The notes: generated by a model from the sequence alone, not told the origin. DNA of 64,000 bases from ATM1 sp003577165 (GCA_030263715.1 SZPM01000008.1:37666-101665), one strand, 5' to 3'; counted from the first letter of the stretch, positions 46,312-55,826 are shown. A program made the numbers and translations.

Positions 46312-47991
46312 TCACGATCCGGCAATCTTGCTGAGGTCGGGCCGAAGCAGATGCTTCCCGAGTCGCTTCTGGATCGCCCAGGCCGCCGCGAGAAGCCGTT
46401 CCTCGTCGTAAAGCCGGCCGATCAGCGACACGCTCCTCGCTGCCCCGCGCTCGTCCTGTCCGCACGGGATGAGCACCTGAGGATGCCCGGTGAGGTTCGT
46501 GATGAACAACGTGTGCCCCCCTCTCTCCTCGGCGATCATCATGTCGAAGTCGCCCAACTCCGCTTCGAACTGCCGCATGAGGCGAGTCCTTACCCTCTGC
46601 GCCTGGAGATACTCCACGGCCCCCACGAATCGGTTGGACCGATAAGTGTTCGGCCATGCGCTGTTCCGGAGGTTCTGAATGCGGTCGCTCAACGTGAAGT
46701 CGTCGAACGCCGCCGCGGCCTCGACTCCCAGCAGCGAAGTCGCTCCCGGAGGCGCCGGTGTGATGATCACCGGCCGAAGCCTTGCCCCCATCTCCCTCAG
46801 CGCCTTCACCGCTTCATGCTGATCGAATCGTTCAGCGCCCTCCCTGTCTTGAACGAGCATGCACACGTTGAGGCGTCCGAAGTCAATCTGCTCATCGTAT
46901 CGGAACCCTCGGTCGCTCGTCGAACCGTCCCTCTCGTCTCGCCCGACGATCTGCGAAAAGACGATCGCGCAATCCTCCGCGGATCGACAGATTGGGCCCA
47001 CTTTGTCCATGGTCCAACTCACGGCCATTCCCCCGTACCGACTGATCCGCCCGTACGTCGGCCTCAGTCCCGTCACGCGACACACGTGACTGGGAGAAAC
47101 GATCGAGCCGAGAGTCTCCGTTCCGATCGTGAACGCCGCCAATCCTGCCGCGGCGGAACAAGCGCTCCCAGCGCTCGAGCCGCTGGATCCCTGTGTGGGA
47201 TTCCACGGGTTCTTCGTCCGACCGCGAAACCAGACGTCGCCTTGAGCGAGGGCCCCAAGACTCAGTTTCGCGAGCATCACCGCTCCCGCCGCATTCAACC
47301 GCTCGACGACGGCCGAGTCGTAATCGAACACCTGGTCCTTGTACGGCTCAGCCCCCCAAGTCGTCGGGATTCCCTTCGTCGCGAACAGATCCTTGATCCC
47401 GTACGGAATGCCGTGCAGCGGTCCGCGATCCAATCCCCGCGACAACTCTTCGTCGGCTCTCTTTGCCTGTAACAGGGCGTGCTCTTTCGTCAACGTCACC
47501 ACGCAGAGCAGCGACTCTCCATATTTTTCGAGCCGGTTCAGATACGTAGTGGTCAGTTCGACGGACGACATCTTCCTCTTTCGCAACAGCCGCCCGAGTC
47601 GCCTCAGCGAGCTGAAGCAAAGCTCCTCTTCGTTCGCCGGCACTTCGTCCGAGACGGCGCTCGCGTGCCGAATCTGCACTCCTTTCTCTGCTCCGAACTT
47701 CTTCCCTGTTGGAGTGAAAATCGTCGGCGGCTCGACGGTGTAATCGACCTGCATCGCTCGCACAGCGGCGTAGCGGTTTCGTGCATCCACGACCGCGTTG
47801 AATACAGCGCGCAGTTGCTCATCTGTGAACGAGATGCCCAGGAGCCTTTGGGCCGCTTTCAGATCATCGATCGTGATTTCGTCGGTATTCGATTGCGATT
47901 GCGGCAACGCCAGATTCGGCAGTGCAGCGACGAGCGCAGTGCCCGCCGCGCTTCTCAAGAAGTCCTTTCGACTGATGGGGTTCGAACTCAC
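46312..47991 (-). CDS. exported amidase-signature enzyme
   Basis: The 559-residue protein has a Tat-like leader (SRKDFLRSAAGTALVAALP), an N-terminal helical region and an amidase-signature domain. The Ser-cisSer-Lys triad is in GIKDLF (Lys, near 215) and QGSSGSSAGSA (Ser, near 290-300). GatA-like motifs such as GTETLGSIVSP are present. With no gatB or gatC nearby and an export signal, a role outside tRNA amidation is likely. The leader has RK in place of RR. GTG start. It interrupts the polysaccharide locus. Confidence 0.87.
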   Translation of the reverse strand: MSSNPISRKDFLRSAAGTALVAALPNLALPQSQSNTDEITIDDLKAAQRLLGISFTDEQLRAVFNAVVDARNRYAAVRAMQVDYTVEPPTIFTPTGKKFGAEKGVQIRHASAVSDEVPANEEELCFSSLRRLGRLLRKRKMSSVELTTTYLNRLEKYGESLLCVVTLTKEHALLQAKRADEELSRGLDRGPLHGIPYGIKDLFATKGIPTTWGAEPYKDQVFDYDSAVVERLNAAGAVMLAKLSLGALAQGDVWFRGRTKNPWNPTQGSSGSSAGSACSAAAGLAAFTIGTETLGSIVSPSHVCRVTGLRPTYGRISRYGGMAVSWTMDKVGPICRSAEDCAIVFSQIVGRDERDGSTSDRGFRYDEQIDFGRLNVCMLVQDREGAERFDQHEAVKALREMGARLRPVIITPAPPGATSLLGVEAAAAFDDFTLSDRIQNLRNSAWPNTYRSNRFVGAVEYLQAQRVRTRLMRQFEAELGDFDMMIAEERGGHTLFITNLTGHPQVLIPCGQDERGAARSVSLIGRLYDEERLLAAAWAIQKRLGKHLLRPDLSKIAGS

Positions 47992-48027
47992 CTGCAGGGG
48001 ATTCGCCCCCTGCGCCGCCGCTCCTCC

Positions 48028-49152
48028 CTACCCGCGTGAAGCCGTCTCGCGAATCGCATCCGCGATGGACTGAGTGACCACGTCCGGATGGAACGGCTGA
48101 ATCGCGCTCCGGAGGTTCGTCGCCAACCTCTGCCTTAGCCCGGCGTCGGCCGCCGCCGTTCGTATCGCTGCAGCCAGGCCATCCACGTCGCCAGGCTCCA
48201 CAAGCAGCCCGCTCTCCTCGTGAACGATGAGGTCGGCGATCGCCCCCACGGGAGTCGCGATGACCGGCAGTCCGAACGCGCCCGCCTCGAACAGCACCAC
48301 AGGAAGCCCCTCCGAATGACTCGGCAGAACGAACAGATCACACTCTCGAAACTTGGCGTACAGATCATCGCCCTGCAGGGAGCCGGTGAACTCGGCGATC
48401 TCCTCGAGGCCCAACTCCTTACGAAGGGCGAGCATCTCCTCCCATTCCCCTTCGAACTCTCCTGGCCCTACGAACACCGCCCTCATCTCAGGAAGGTCGC
48501 CGCGCACGCCAGCCAGCGCGCGGAGCAATTCCGGTACTCCCTTCCGCTTCCCCAACTGCCCTAAGAACAGAATCCTCTTGGCAGACCCTTCGTAGTGGCG
48601 TGTCGCCTCCCCCCCCCTCTCGAACACCTCTCTTCGAAATGTGGACGGAACGATCCGGACTTCGCCGCGAACTCCGTACTCCGTGATGAGGCGCCTCCAG
48701 CGCTCTCCCAGCATGAGGAAGCAGTCAAACAGATCCAGCCCCTTCCGCACAACCCTTCCGGACCATCCCCTGCGATCCAAAATCTGATCGAACCACGCCC
48801 CATGCACGTGCGCGACCACCTTGGCGCCCCCCCGCTTCGCAACGCGCGCGAGCGCCAGGTCGCGCAAGAACCCCGACCACGTCGCCGTCAAAGGCATGTA
48901 CACGACGTGCGGCCTCGCTTCGCGAACAGCCTTCTTCAATCGCTTGATGTGAATCCACGCCCACCGGAAGTTGCCGAGATCGAACTTCCCCTGCGTCTGC
49001 TTCGGTCTGCCCTTCGTCAAATCGCAGTGCGTTACGTCGAATCCGGACATCGCCGACGACTCCAACAGGGCCTGCGTGACCGTCTCGACCCCGCCGATCG
49101 GCGGAGGCACCGGCCCGACGACCACGACTCGAAGTTTCTCCCCTCCGCTCAT
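48028..49152 (-). CDS. GT4-family glycosyltransferase (paralogue B)
   Basis: This 374-residue paralogue of the 40962-42077 protein shares GPVPPPIGGVETVTQALLE, DLTKGRPKQTQGKFDLGNF, HVHGAWFDQIL and SEGLPVVLFEAGAFGLPV. The ATG at 49152 shares a base with the asnB stop, so the two are coupled; a longer frame into asnB is rejected. The two copies lie on opposite strands 6 kb apart and may add related sugars. Confidence 0.9.
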   Translation of the reverse strand: MSGGEKLRVVVVGPVPPPIGGVETVTQALLESSAMSGFDVTHCDLTKGRPKQTQGKFDLGNFRWAWIHIKRLKKAVREARPHVVYMPLTATWSGFLRDLALARVAKRGGAKVVAHVHGAWFDQILDRRGWSGRVVRKGLDLFDCFLMLGERWRRLITEYGVRGEVRIVPSTFRREVFERGGEATRHYEGSAKRILFLGQLGKRKGVPELLRALAGVRGDLPEMRAVFVGPGEFEGEWEEMLALRKELGLEEIAEFTGSLQGDDLYAKFRECDLFVLPSHSEGLPVVLFEAGAFGLPVIATPVGAIADLIVHEESGLLVEPGDVDGLAAAIRTAAADAGLRQRLATNLRSAIQPFHPDVVTQSIADAIRETASRG

Positions 49153-51122
49153 CAACTCTGCCTCACAATCCCTTCTGCGCCGGGCACCTCGCCGCTCGTG
49201 GTTGCCCCCGTTTGATCCACATACAGCCGATGCCAGATCTCCAGCGCAAGCAGCACCCAAATCCCCTGCTCCCGATCCACTCGACCCTCCAAATGGTCCT
49301 TCACGATCCGCCGCACGGAGTCCGGCTGGAAGTAACCCCTCTCCAGGCACCGATCGCTCAGAAGCAGTTCCTCCACGTACTGCCGGAGCGGTCCCAAGAA
49401 CCACGTCGAAAGCGGCACGGTGAATCCGACCTTTCGTCGGTAGATGATCTCCTCGGACGCATAGCGCTCGGCGAGCCGCTTGAGCAAACGCTTCGTCTTC
49501 ATCCCCTTAACATGATAAGAATCGGGCAGCGTCGCCGCAAACTCCACAACGTGATGATCCAAGAACGGAACTCTCGCCTCGACGCTCGCCCCCATGCTCA
49601 TCCGGTCACCTTTAACGAGCAAGTCGTCCACTAACCGAGTGTGATTGTCCACGTATTGGAACTTTTTCAAACGGCTCTTCGTCCCCGATGCCTCAATCAA
49701 GGGCCGGAAGTACCTCTCCACGAAAGCGGCGCCCACCGTTTCTCGCATCTCCTTCGTGAGCACGTCCGACTGCAAGTCCGCGTCGAACGCTCCGTACCAA
49801 GACGAGAAACGGAGAGCGGGATCGCTGAGCGCGAGGATCTCGAAAACGCTCCTCAGTCTGCGCGCCTGGAACGGCAACAGCCGAGCCAACGTACGCAGCG
49901 ATCCCCGCCGGATGCCGGCCGGTAGGAAGTCGAGATACCGAGAGTACAAGTCGAACGCAAACTTCGTGTAGCCCCCGAACTGCTCGTCCGCCCCCTCGCC
50001 ACAGAGCATGACCGTCACGTGCTCCTTCGCCTTCTTACACATCAGGTAAGTCGGGATCGCGGGCGGCTCACCCACCGGCTCATCGTAAATCCAGCAGAGG
50101 TTCACGAACTCTTCAATGAAGTCGTCGAAGCCGACGCGAATCTCGTGATGCTCCGTCCCGTATCGCTCTGCGATCTGCCGTGCATAAGGCAACTCGCTGA
50201 ACCGCTCCACGTCGAACCCGACCGAAAACGTTTTGACTGGATCGCTGATCCCCTCTTCGCGCCGAATCTTGTCCATGATCGCCACGACGACGCTGCTGTC
50301 CACCCCCCCCGATAGCTGCGCACCTAACGGCACATCCGACATCAACTGCATCTTCACCGACTCGTGAAGCAACTCGTCCAGCCTCTCCACCGCCTCATCG
50401 AACGTCAGCGTGCTCGACGCGTCGTACCGAATGTCCCAGTACTTCCTGGGTTCCTCGACGACCCCCTCCCCGAATCGCACCGTTAGCGTCGAAGCCTCCG
50501 GCACCTTGTAAACACCCTTGAACATCGTGTCCGGACGCGAAACGTATCGCGTCACGATGAACTGCGCGATGCCTTCCCGACTTACCTCACGCTTCGCTAA
50601 TCCCGGATGGCACAGGAGGCTTTTGATCTCACTCGCGAACAGGAACGTCGAGCCGTCGGACCACCAGTATAGTGGCTTCACCCCCATGTGGTCCCTCGAC
50701 AGGCTCAGCGTGCGCGCCTTCTCGTCGTAGATCGCGAACGCAAAAATACCGCGCAGCCTCTGTGAGAGCCCCTCGATCCCCCACTCTTCGTACCCATGAA
50801 CGAGCACCTCCGTGTCGGCATTTGTTCTGAACCGGTGCCCCTTCGAGGCCAACTCGCGCCGCAAGTCCTCAAAGTTGTAGATCTCCCCGTTGAATGCGGT
50901 CCACACATCCCCCGTCTCGTTTGCCATCGGCTGATCGCCCGTCACGAGGTCCACGATCGCAAGCCGTCGGTGCCCGAGCCAGCACAGACCGTCCGGGGAT
51001 TGGTAACTCCCCTTCGCGTCCGGGCCTCTCCGCCAAAGCGCGGCGGACATCGCCGACGAAATCTCGTCGTCGACCTCTGCCGCACCGGACCCGGTGCGGA
51101 ACCATCCGCAAATGCCACACAT
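49152..51122 (-). CDS. asnB: asparagine synthetase (glutamine-hydrolysing), polysaccharide-locus type
   Basis: The 656-residue protein has the N-terminal glutaminase domain with catalytic Cys2 (MCGICGWF), RRGPDAKG, and FNGEIYNF. The synthetase domain has the PP-loop SGGVDSS near 260 and CGEGADEQFGGY. In surface-glycan loci AsnB-like enzymes often amidate sugar acids rather than make free asparagine, which would fit the CapK-like ligase nearby. It is slightly longer than E. coli AsnB (554). Confidence 0.93.
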   Translation of the reverse strand: MCGICGWFRTGSGAAEVDDEISSAMSAALWRRGPDAKGSYQSPDGLCWLGHRRLAIVDLVTGDQPMANETGDVWTAFNGEIYNFEDLRRELASKGHRFRTNADTEVLVHGYEEWGIEGLSQRLRGIFAFAIYDEKARTLSLSRDHMGVKPLYWWSDGSTFLFASEIKSLLCHPGLAKREVSREGIAQFIVTRYVSRPDTMFKGVYKVPEASTLTVRFGEGVVEEPRKYWDIRYDASSTLTFDEAVERLDELLHESVKMQLMSDVPLGAQLSGGVDSSVVVAIMDKIRREEGISDPVKTFSVGFDVERFSELPYARQIAERYGTEHHEIRVGFDDFIEEFVNLCWIYDEPVGEPPAIPTYLMCKKAKEHVTVMLCGEGADEQFGGYTKFAFDLYSRYLDFLPAGIRRGSLRTLARLLPFQARRLRSVFEILALSDPALRFSSWYGAFDADLQSDVLTKEMRETVGAAFVERYFRPLIEASGTKSRLKKFQYVDNHTRLVDDLLVKGDRMSMGASVEARVPFLDHHVVEFAATLPDSYHVKGMKTKRLLKRLAERYASEEIIYRRKVGFTVPLSTWFLGPLRQYVEELLLSDRCLERGYFQPDSVRRIVKDHLEGRVDREQGIWVLLALEIWHRLYVDQTGATTSGEVPGAEGIVRQS

Positions 51123-51221
51123 GAAGAACTACCCGTCGGCCGCCTCGACGCCCGTCTCCGGGTCTTTCGCGACCAGCCTAAGAGTAGCCCTCATGCAAGT
51201 CTCCTGCCATCACCCAATAGG

Positions 51222-52187
51222 ATGAGTTTGCTCCCAATCTCATCAGTGGAACTGCGTCCACCGACCCCACCAGGTAACCTCCCCTCCGTGCTCCGACGGC
51301 GCCTCGATTCCCCCGGATCGGTTCTCAGAGAACTCGCTCGCGACGGCACGGTCGTCCTCCCTGGCGCCTACGACGCCATCACCGCGCGACTCGCCGAGGC
51401 CTCGGGCGCCAAAGCGATCTACCTCAGCGGCGCAGGCGTCACCAACAGCATGACCGCATGCCCCGACATCGCGGTCATCACCCTCGACGAGATGGCCCGC
51501 CACGCGGCCTACGTCAGCGACGCCGTGACCCTCCCCGTGCTCGCCGACGCGGACACCGGCTTCGGCGAAGTCGTCAACGTGATCCGCACCGTCCGCGAGT
51601 ACGAACGAGCCGGCCTCGCCGGCCTCCACATCGAGGACCAAGTCAGCCCGAAGCGCTGCGGACACCTCGACGGGAAGGAACTTATCTCGAAGCAGGCCAT
51701 GTGCGAAAAGATCCGGGCCGCCTGCTCCGCCCGACACGACCCGGCCTTCCTCGTCGTCGCCCGAACCGACGCGAGGGGAGTCAACGGACTCGACGACGCG
51801 ATCGACCGCGCCCAGGCCTACGTCCAAGCCGGAGCCGACGCCATCTTCCCCGAAGGCCTCGAGTCGCAAGACGAGTTCCGAGCCTTCCGAGAAGCCGTCC
51901 CCGGGCTGCTTCTTGCCAACATGACGGAGTTCGGAAAAACGCCCCTCATCTCCGTCTCGGAATTCGAGGCGCTTAGGTACAATCTCGTCATCTTTCCGAT
52001 GACCGCTTTTCGCGTCATGATGAAAGCCGTCGGCGAGGCTTACGAAACTCTTCTCCGCGAAGGGACACAAGCCGGGATTCTCAACAAAATGCGAACGCGC
52101 GCAGAACTTTACGACTTGATCCGCTATCCCGAATACATGGATCTGGATCAACGGCTTTCGTACGAAACGAAAACCGGCAACGACTAA
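51222..52187 (+). CDS. prpB: 2-methylisocitrate lyase / isocitrate-lyase family
   Basis: PrpB splits 2-methylisocitrate to pyruvate and succinate in propionate use. The protein (321 residues from ATG 51222) matches PrpB: AIYLSGAGVT, DADTGFGE, GLHIEDQVSPKRCGH (the CGH catalytic motif), ARTDARGVNGLDDAI and NMTEFGKTPL. The family alignment begins near residue 23, so the GTG at 51288 (299 residues) is an equally good start. prpC follows 14 bp later with its own AAGGAG site. Confidence 0.93.
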   Translation: MSLLPISSVELRPPTPPGNLPSVLRRRLDSPGSVLRELARDGTVVLPGAYDAITARLAEASGAKAIYLSGAGVTNSMTACPDIAVITLDEMARHAAYVSDAVTLPVLADADTGFGEVVNVIRTVREYERAGLAGLHIEDQVSPKRCGHLDGKELISKQAMCEKIRAACSARHDPAFLVVARTDARGVNGLDDAIDRAQAYVQAGADAIFPEGLESQDEFRAFREAVPGLLLANMTEFGKTPLISVSEFEALRYNLVIFPMTAFRVMMKAVGEAYETLLREGTQAGILNKMRTRAELYDLIRYPEYMDLDQRLSYETKTGND

Positions 52188-52201
52188 GGAGTGAATTGAA
52201 A

Positions 52202-53338
52202 ATGGCAGCTCAGGCCGAATACAGCCCAGGACTCGCCGGCGTAGTGGCCGGGGTTTCCACCATTAGTGACATCGACATTGAAAAGTCGCGCCTGATTTAC
52301 AGAGGGTACGACGTACATGACATCGCAGAGCAAGGGTGCTTCGAAGAGGCAGCCTACCTCCTCTTGCTCGGAAAACTGCCCAATCGCAGAGAACTCGACG
52401 ATTTCAAGAAACAACTCGCGAACGAGAGATCCGTTCCCGATTACGTTTACGAAGTCATGGCGCGCGTCCCCAAAAACGCGCATCCGATGGATCAACTCAA
52501 AGTCGGAGTGGCCGCCCTCGCGGCGAGCGACCCGGACTACGACGTAGACCCGCTCAATCACGCGGCAAACGTCAGAAAGGCGATCCGACTCACCGCGAAA
52601 ATGGGCAACCTCGTCGCAAACGGATGGCGCTTAGCGCACGGCGATCCCGTCGTGCAGCCCCACCCAGAACTCGACACGGCCGCCAACTTCCTCTACATGC
52701 TGCGCGGAGAGAAGCCCGACGAATACGTCGCAAAGTCCATTGACACTTCGCTCGTGCTCTACGCCGAACACGGCTACAACGCCTCCACGTTCTGCGCGCG
52801 CGTGACCGTCTCCGCAGTCAGTGACATCTACAGCGGCATCGCCTCCGCCATCGGCACCCTCAAAGGCCGACTCCACGGCGGAGCCAACGAAAAAGCGATG
52901 GAGATGCTCATCGAAATCGGCACCCCCGAAAACGCCGAACCCTACATCCGAGGAAAACTCGAACGCAAAGAACTCATCATGGGCTTCGGACATCGCGAAT
53001 ACAGAATCAGCGACAGCCGAGCCGGCATCATGGGCGAAATGGGCAAGGAACTCGGTCGAAGACTTGGCAACACCAAATGGGGCGACATCGCCGACATCTG
53101 CGAGCGAATCATGAAGGAAGAGAAAGGCCTCTTCCCCAACGTGGACTTCCCCGCAGCCTACACCTACTTCCTGCTCGACATTCCCATTCCCCTCTACACG
53201 CCGATCTTCGCAGTCTCGAGAATCACGGGATGGTCGGCGCACATCATCGAGCAACTCGACAACAACAGAATCATCCGGCCGAAGTGCATCTACGAAGGTG
53301 AATCGCTCCGGCCCTACCCGCCGCTCGATCAGAGATAA
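52202..53338 (+). CDS. prpC: 2-methylcitrate synthase / citrate synthase
   Basis: The 378-residue protein belongs to the short citrate-synthase group. The catalytic residues are in AEHGYNASTF, GFGHREYRISD and NVDFPAAYTYF. Downstream of prpB, the most likely reaction is propionyl-CoA plus oxaloacetate to 2-methylcitrate; citrate synthase activity cannot be excluded. No prpD (2-methylcitrate dehydratase) is in the window. The ATG at 52202 is placed 9 nt after AAGGAG. Confidence 0.92.
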   Translation: MAAQAEYSPGLAGVVAGVSTISDIDIEKSRLIYRGYDVHDIAEQGCFEEAAYLLLLGKLPNRRELDDFKKQLANERSVPDYVYEVMARVPKNAHPMDQLKVGVAALAASDPDYDVDPLNHAANVRKAIRLTAKMGNLVANGWRLAHGDPVVQPHPELDTAANFLYMLRGEKPDEYVAKSIDTSLVLYAEHGYNASTFCARVTVSAVSDIYSGIASAIGTLKGRLHGGANEKAMEMLIEIGTPENAEPYIRGKLERKELIMGFGHREYRISDSRAGIMGEMGKELGRRLGNTKWGDIADICERIMKEEKGLFPNVDFPAAYTYFLLDIPIPLYTPIFAVSRITGWSAHIIEQLDNNRIIRPKCIYEGESLRPYPPLDQR

Positions 53339-53345
53339 GCGGCGG

Positions 53346-53588
53346 CTACTCGACAGGCGGCTGAGAAGATGCCCTTTTCAGCCGCTTCGTCGCCTCTGCG
53401 GCCGCCTTCGCATCCTCCAACCGACCCATGGACCGACAGTAGTCCGCGAGTTTCTGAACTGCACGCGCGCTCTGCGCGTCCAAAGCGATTGGACTCATGA
53501 GGCAAAGCGTCAGCAGAGACAGGGCCTCCTCCTGCGTGAGGGAACAGCCCTGCGTCGCCTCGATCTCGTTCGCGCGCGCCAAATCCAT
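53346..53588 (-). CDS. small hypothetical protein
   Basis: An 80-residue helical frame (MDLARANEIEATQG, then two helices with LADYCRSMGRLEDAKAAAEA, TPR-like). The frame could extend to a GTG at 53714, but the extra residues are compositionally poor and would cover the promoter of the ASCH gene. Convergent with prpC, 7 bp apart. No family recognised. Confidence 0.5.
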   Translation of the reverse strand: MDLARANEIEATQGCSLTQEEALSLLTLCLMSPIALDAQSARAVQKLADYCRSMGRLEDAKAAAEATKRLKRASSQPPVE

Positions 53589-53720
53589 CGGTCTCACTTC
53601 AGTTGGACTGCCTTCGAGCCGCAAGGTTCTGACTCCCGGCCGTTTCTGGCAATTCCCCCAGCCCCCAAGAGGACTCTCGAGAGCCCTGTGGAAATATCTT
53701 CCTAACAAGACCACCCCCGA

Positions 53721-54068
53721 ATGATCGCTCTCAATTTCTACTCCGACCTCTACCGAGACGTCCTCGTCACCGGCCGCAAGACCGTCACCATCCGCCTCGG
53801 TGACAAGTCGGCCAAGTACCGTGACGGCGAAATCGTCTGGGTGACCGTCGGCCAGCGCTTCGGCCGAAGGCAGAAACTCTACTCAGCGATCGTCGACCGC
53901 GTGGACGTCAAGAGGATCAACGAACTAAGCCGACGAGAGATCGAACGGGAGAACCCCGAGTTCCGCACCGCAGGCGACGTCGCCAACCTGCTCACCCGCA
54001 TCTATGGCGAGCCCATCAACGAGAACCACCTCGTCTCGGTCATCCACTTCAGCCAAGTGGACGAATAG
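53721..54068 (+). CDS. ASCH-domain protein
   Basis: The 115-residue protein begins MIALNFYSDLYRDVLVTGRK and has TIRLGDKSAKYRDGEIVWVTVG, the core (given in parts: TVTIRLGDKS, GEIVWVTVG) of ASCH domains. These are small PUA-like RNA- or nucleoside-binding folds; some, such as YqfB, are N4-acetylcytidine amidohydrolases. A conserved Lys and Thr-Arg near 20-25 are present. No Shine-Dalgarno is evident. Confidence 0.78.
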   Translation: MIALNFYSDLYRDVLVTGRKTVTIRLGDKSAKYRDGEIVWVTVGQRFGRRQKLYSAIVDRVDVKRINELSRREIERENPEFRTAGDVANLLTRIYGEPINENHLVSVIHFSQVDE

Positions 54069-54070
54069 CC

Positions 54071-54490
54071 CTATCGAGCCAACAGCACGTCCGACGCGTT
54101 CACCAACGCGTACGCCCGGTCCCCGACCCTGAGCCCGAGCCGCCGAACCGCGCTTCGCGGCAGCACGCTCACGATCTCCTGGCCATCCGGCAGGCTCAGC
54201 ACCACCTCAGCCATCACCCCCTCGCCCACGATCTCCTTCACCACTCCCTTCAGCCGCGTCCTCGCCGACGTGTCGAGCGCCCCCAGCCCCAAGTCCGGCT
54301 GCTCCATCTCCCCGCCCAGCAGTTTCCGCCGCATGTCGCGCACGACGGCCCGGTCATAGAGCCTCCACCCGCGCCAGTCGCGCTCCGGGGGCGGGATCTT
54401 CCCCTGCTTCTCCCACGTCGCCAGCGTCTTCGGCGTCACGCCGAGCGCCTCGGCAACCTCTTTGCGAGTCAACTTCTCCGGATGCTTCAT
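54071..54490 (-). CDS. MerR-type HTH protein with C-terminal TOBE domain
   Basis: The 139 residues combine an excisionase/MerR-like HTH (LTRKEVAEALGVTPKTLATW, about 6-60) with a TOBE domain (about 75-139; TRLKGVVKEIVGEGVMAEVV, GLRVGDRAYALV). TOBE domains bind molybdate or tungstate in ModE and ModC, so an oxyanion-sensing regulator is a reasonable guess. GGAGGGGGG precedes the ATG, which overlaps the stop of the PHP gene (ATGA). No molybdate transporter is in view. Confidence 0.8.
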   Translation of the reverse strand: MKHPEKLTRKEVAEALGVTPKTLATWEKQGKIPPPERDWRGWRLYDRAVVRDMRRKLLGGEMEQPDLGLGALDTSARTRLKGVVKEIVGEGVMAEVVLSLPDGQEIVSVLPRSAVRRLGLRVGDRAYALVNASDVLLAR

Positions 54491-55749
54491 CGGACCCCCC
54501 TCCCCGCGACCGGCTGAACCCACGCCGTCTCCGTCTCCCCCTCTGCGTACGGATTCACCTTCCGCTTCGACGACACAACGCGCGCGCGAACGTAAATCTC
54601 ATCGCCCTTCAAAACATATCGCGCCGAAACTCCCTCCACTTTCGAGAGCACCATCCCGATGTCGTCGCTGTATCGCATCGTCACTGCCAACGGCTTGCCC
54701 ATCTCGTTCGTCACCGGCGTCGCGGTCGGATCATATCCGCGCCGCGTCCCGATGAAATACGTCGTGTAAGTCACGCCCTTCTCCGGTCGAATCCGAATCG
54801 AAAGTTCTCTACCGTCGAACGCCACGTCATCCAGCGTCACCCCGCTCGTCGCATAGAAGTCCCCATCCTCCATCGCGTGCACGATGTCGTGCGCGTGCAG
54901 CCTCTTCGCGCGCACCATCACCCACCCCCTCCCCGGATTCGCCTTCGTGATGTGCGATTCGTGATAGTTGTGCGCGTCGTCTACCGCGATCCCATACATG
55001 ATGCCCTTCTTGAGTTCCGCGAGCCGCTTCGTGAGAAGGATGTCCCAAACGCGCTCGATTCCTGCGTGCGTGCCGTCCCCATAGTTGTGCACTGCCGGAT
55101 GCCCGTTGTAAACCTCGAAGAACTTCTCGCCTTCGAGTTGCATCAACTCCTCCGCCGTGATCGCCCATCCGAAATTCGGGTGATTGATGTGCGGAAACAT
55201 CGGCATACCGGTCCTGTTGCGCTGCTCGTTCACTGCGTCCACGTTTTTCTGCATCGTATCCAGAACCGAACTTCCGCTCTGCGGCGGAATGAACTCCTGC
55301 AGGTTCGTGGCGTTGACGTGGATCGGCTTGCCGTCGTGCGCCGCCGTGATCTCTTCGCTCTGAATCATGAGGAATCGGCCCGGCTCTTCGAGCAGCCTCC
55401 GCACCTCGTCGAGCGTCCGAAGCCGCACCTCCACCTTTCCGTTCCGAACGCGCGTCGCCACCCACTCATCGCCGAACCGCTCGATGTATTTCACGAGCGC
55501 CCCCCCGCGACCCCGCGCGCCGCTCAGGTCGAACCACTTCTCGCCGACGCTCAGCACGTTGTGATCGCTCAGCGCGAGGAATTGATAGCCGTTCCTCTTG
55601 TACCAATCCGCGACCATCTCCGGATAGTCGTCCCCATCGCTCCAGAGCGTGTGAGTGTGCAAGTTCCCCTTCCACCACCTCGCCCCCGCGTCGCCAACGC
55701 CACCCCCAGGAACCGCGAGAAGGACCACGAGCGCAAGAGAACCGACCAT
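54487..55749 (-). CDS. exported PHP-domain phosphoesterase
   Basis: This 420-residue protein has a signal peptide (MVGSLALVVLLAVPGGGVGD) and a PHP metallophosphoesterase core. The metal motifs are GNLHTHTLWSDG near 28 and ALSDHNVL near 60, with later acids and histidines in SEEITAA and FPHINHPNFGW. Exported PHP proteins of this kind are widespread in environmental bacteria; substrate unknown. The C-terminal 130 residues form a beta-rich region. The ATG after GAGAGGGTG is used. Confidence 0.87.
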   Translation of the reverse strand: MVGSLALVVLLAVPGGGVGDAGARWWKGNLHTHTLWSDGDDYPEMVADWYKRNGYQFLALSDHNVLSVGEKWFDLSGARGRGGALVKYIERFGDEWVATRVRNGKVEVRLRTLDEVRRLLEEPGRFLMIQSEEITAAHDGKPIHVNATNLQEFIPPQSGSSVLDTMQKNVDAVNEQRNRTGMPMFPHINHPNFGWAITAEELMQLEGEKFFEVYNGHPAVHNYGDGTHAGIERVWDILLTKRLAELKKGIMYGIAVDDAHNYHESHITKANPGRGWVMVRAKRLHAHDIVHAMEDGDFYATSGVTLDDVAFDGRELSIRIRPEKGVTYTTYFIGTRRGYDPTATPVTNEMGKPLAVTMRYSDDIGMVLSKVEGVSARYVLKGDEIYVRARVVSSKRKVNPYAEGETETAWVQPVAGRGVR

Positions 55750-55826
55750 CACCCTCTCAGGCTACCCGCCCAACGAAACCCCAGCGTCCCGCCGCCGAAT
55801 CCCCATCCCCCGGGCGCGAAGCGTCT

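Noticed and set aside
46229..46657. Minus-strand frame overlapping the amidase end
   Set aside because: Different frame from the amidase, Arg-rich, no start signal. Read as a shadow.
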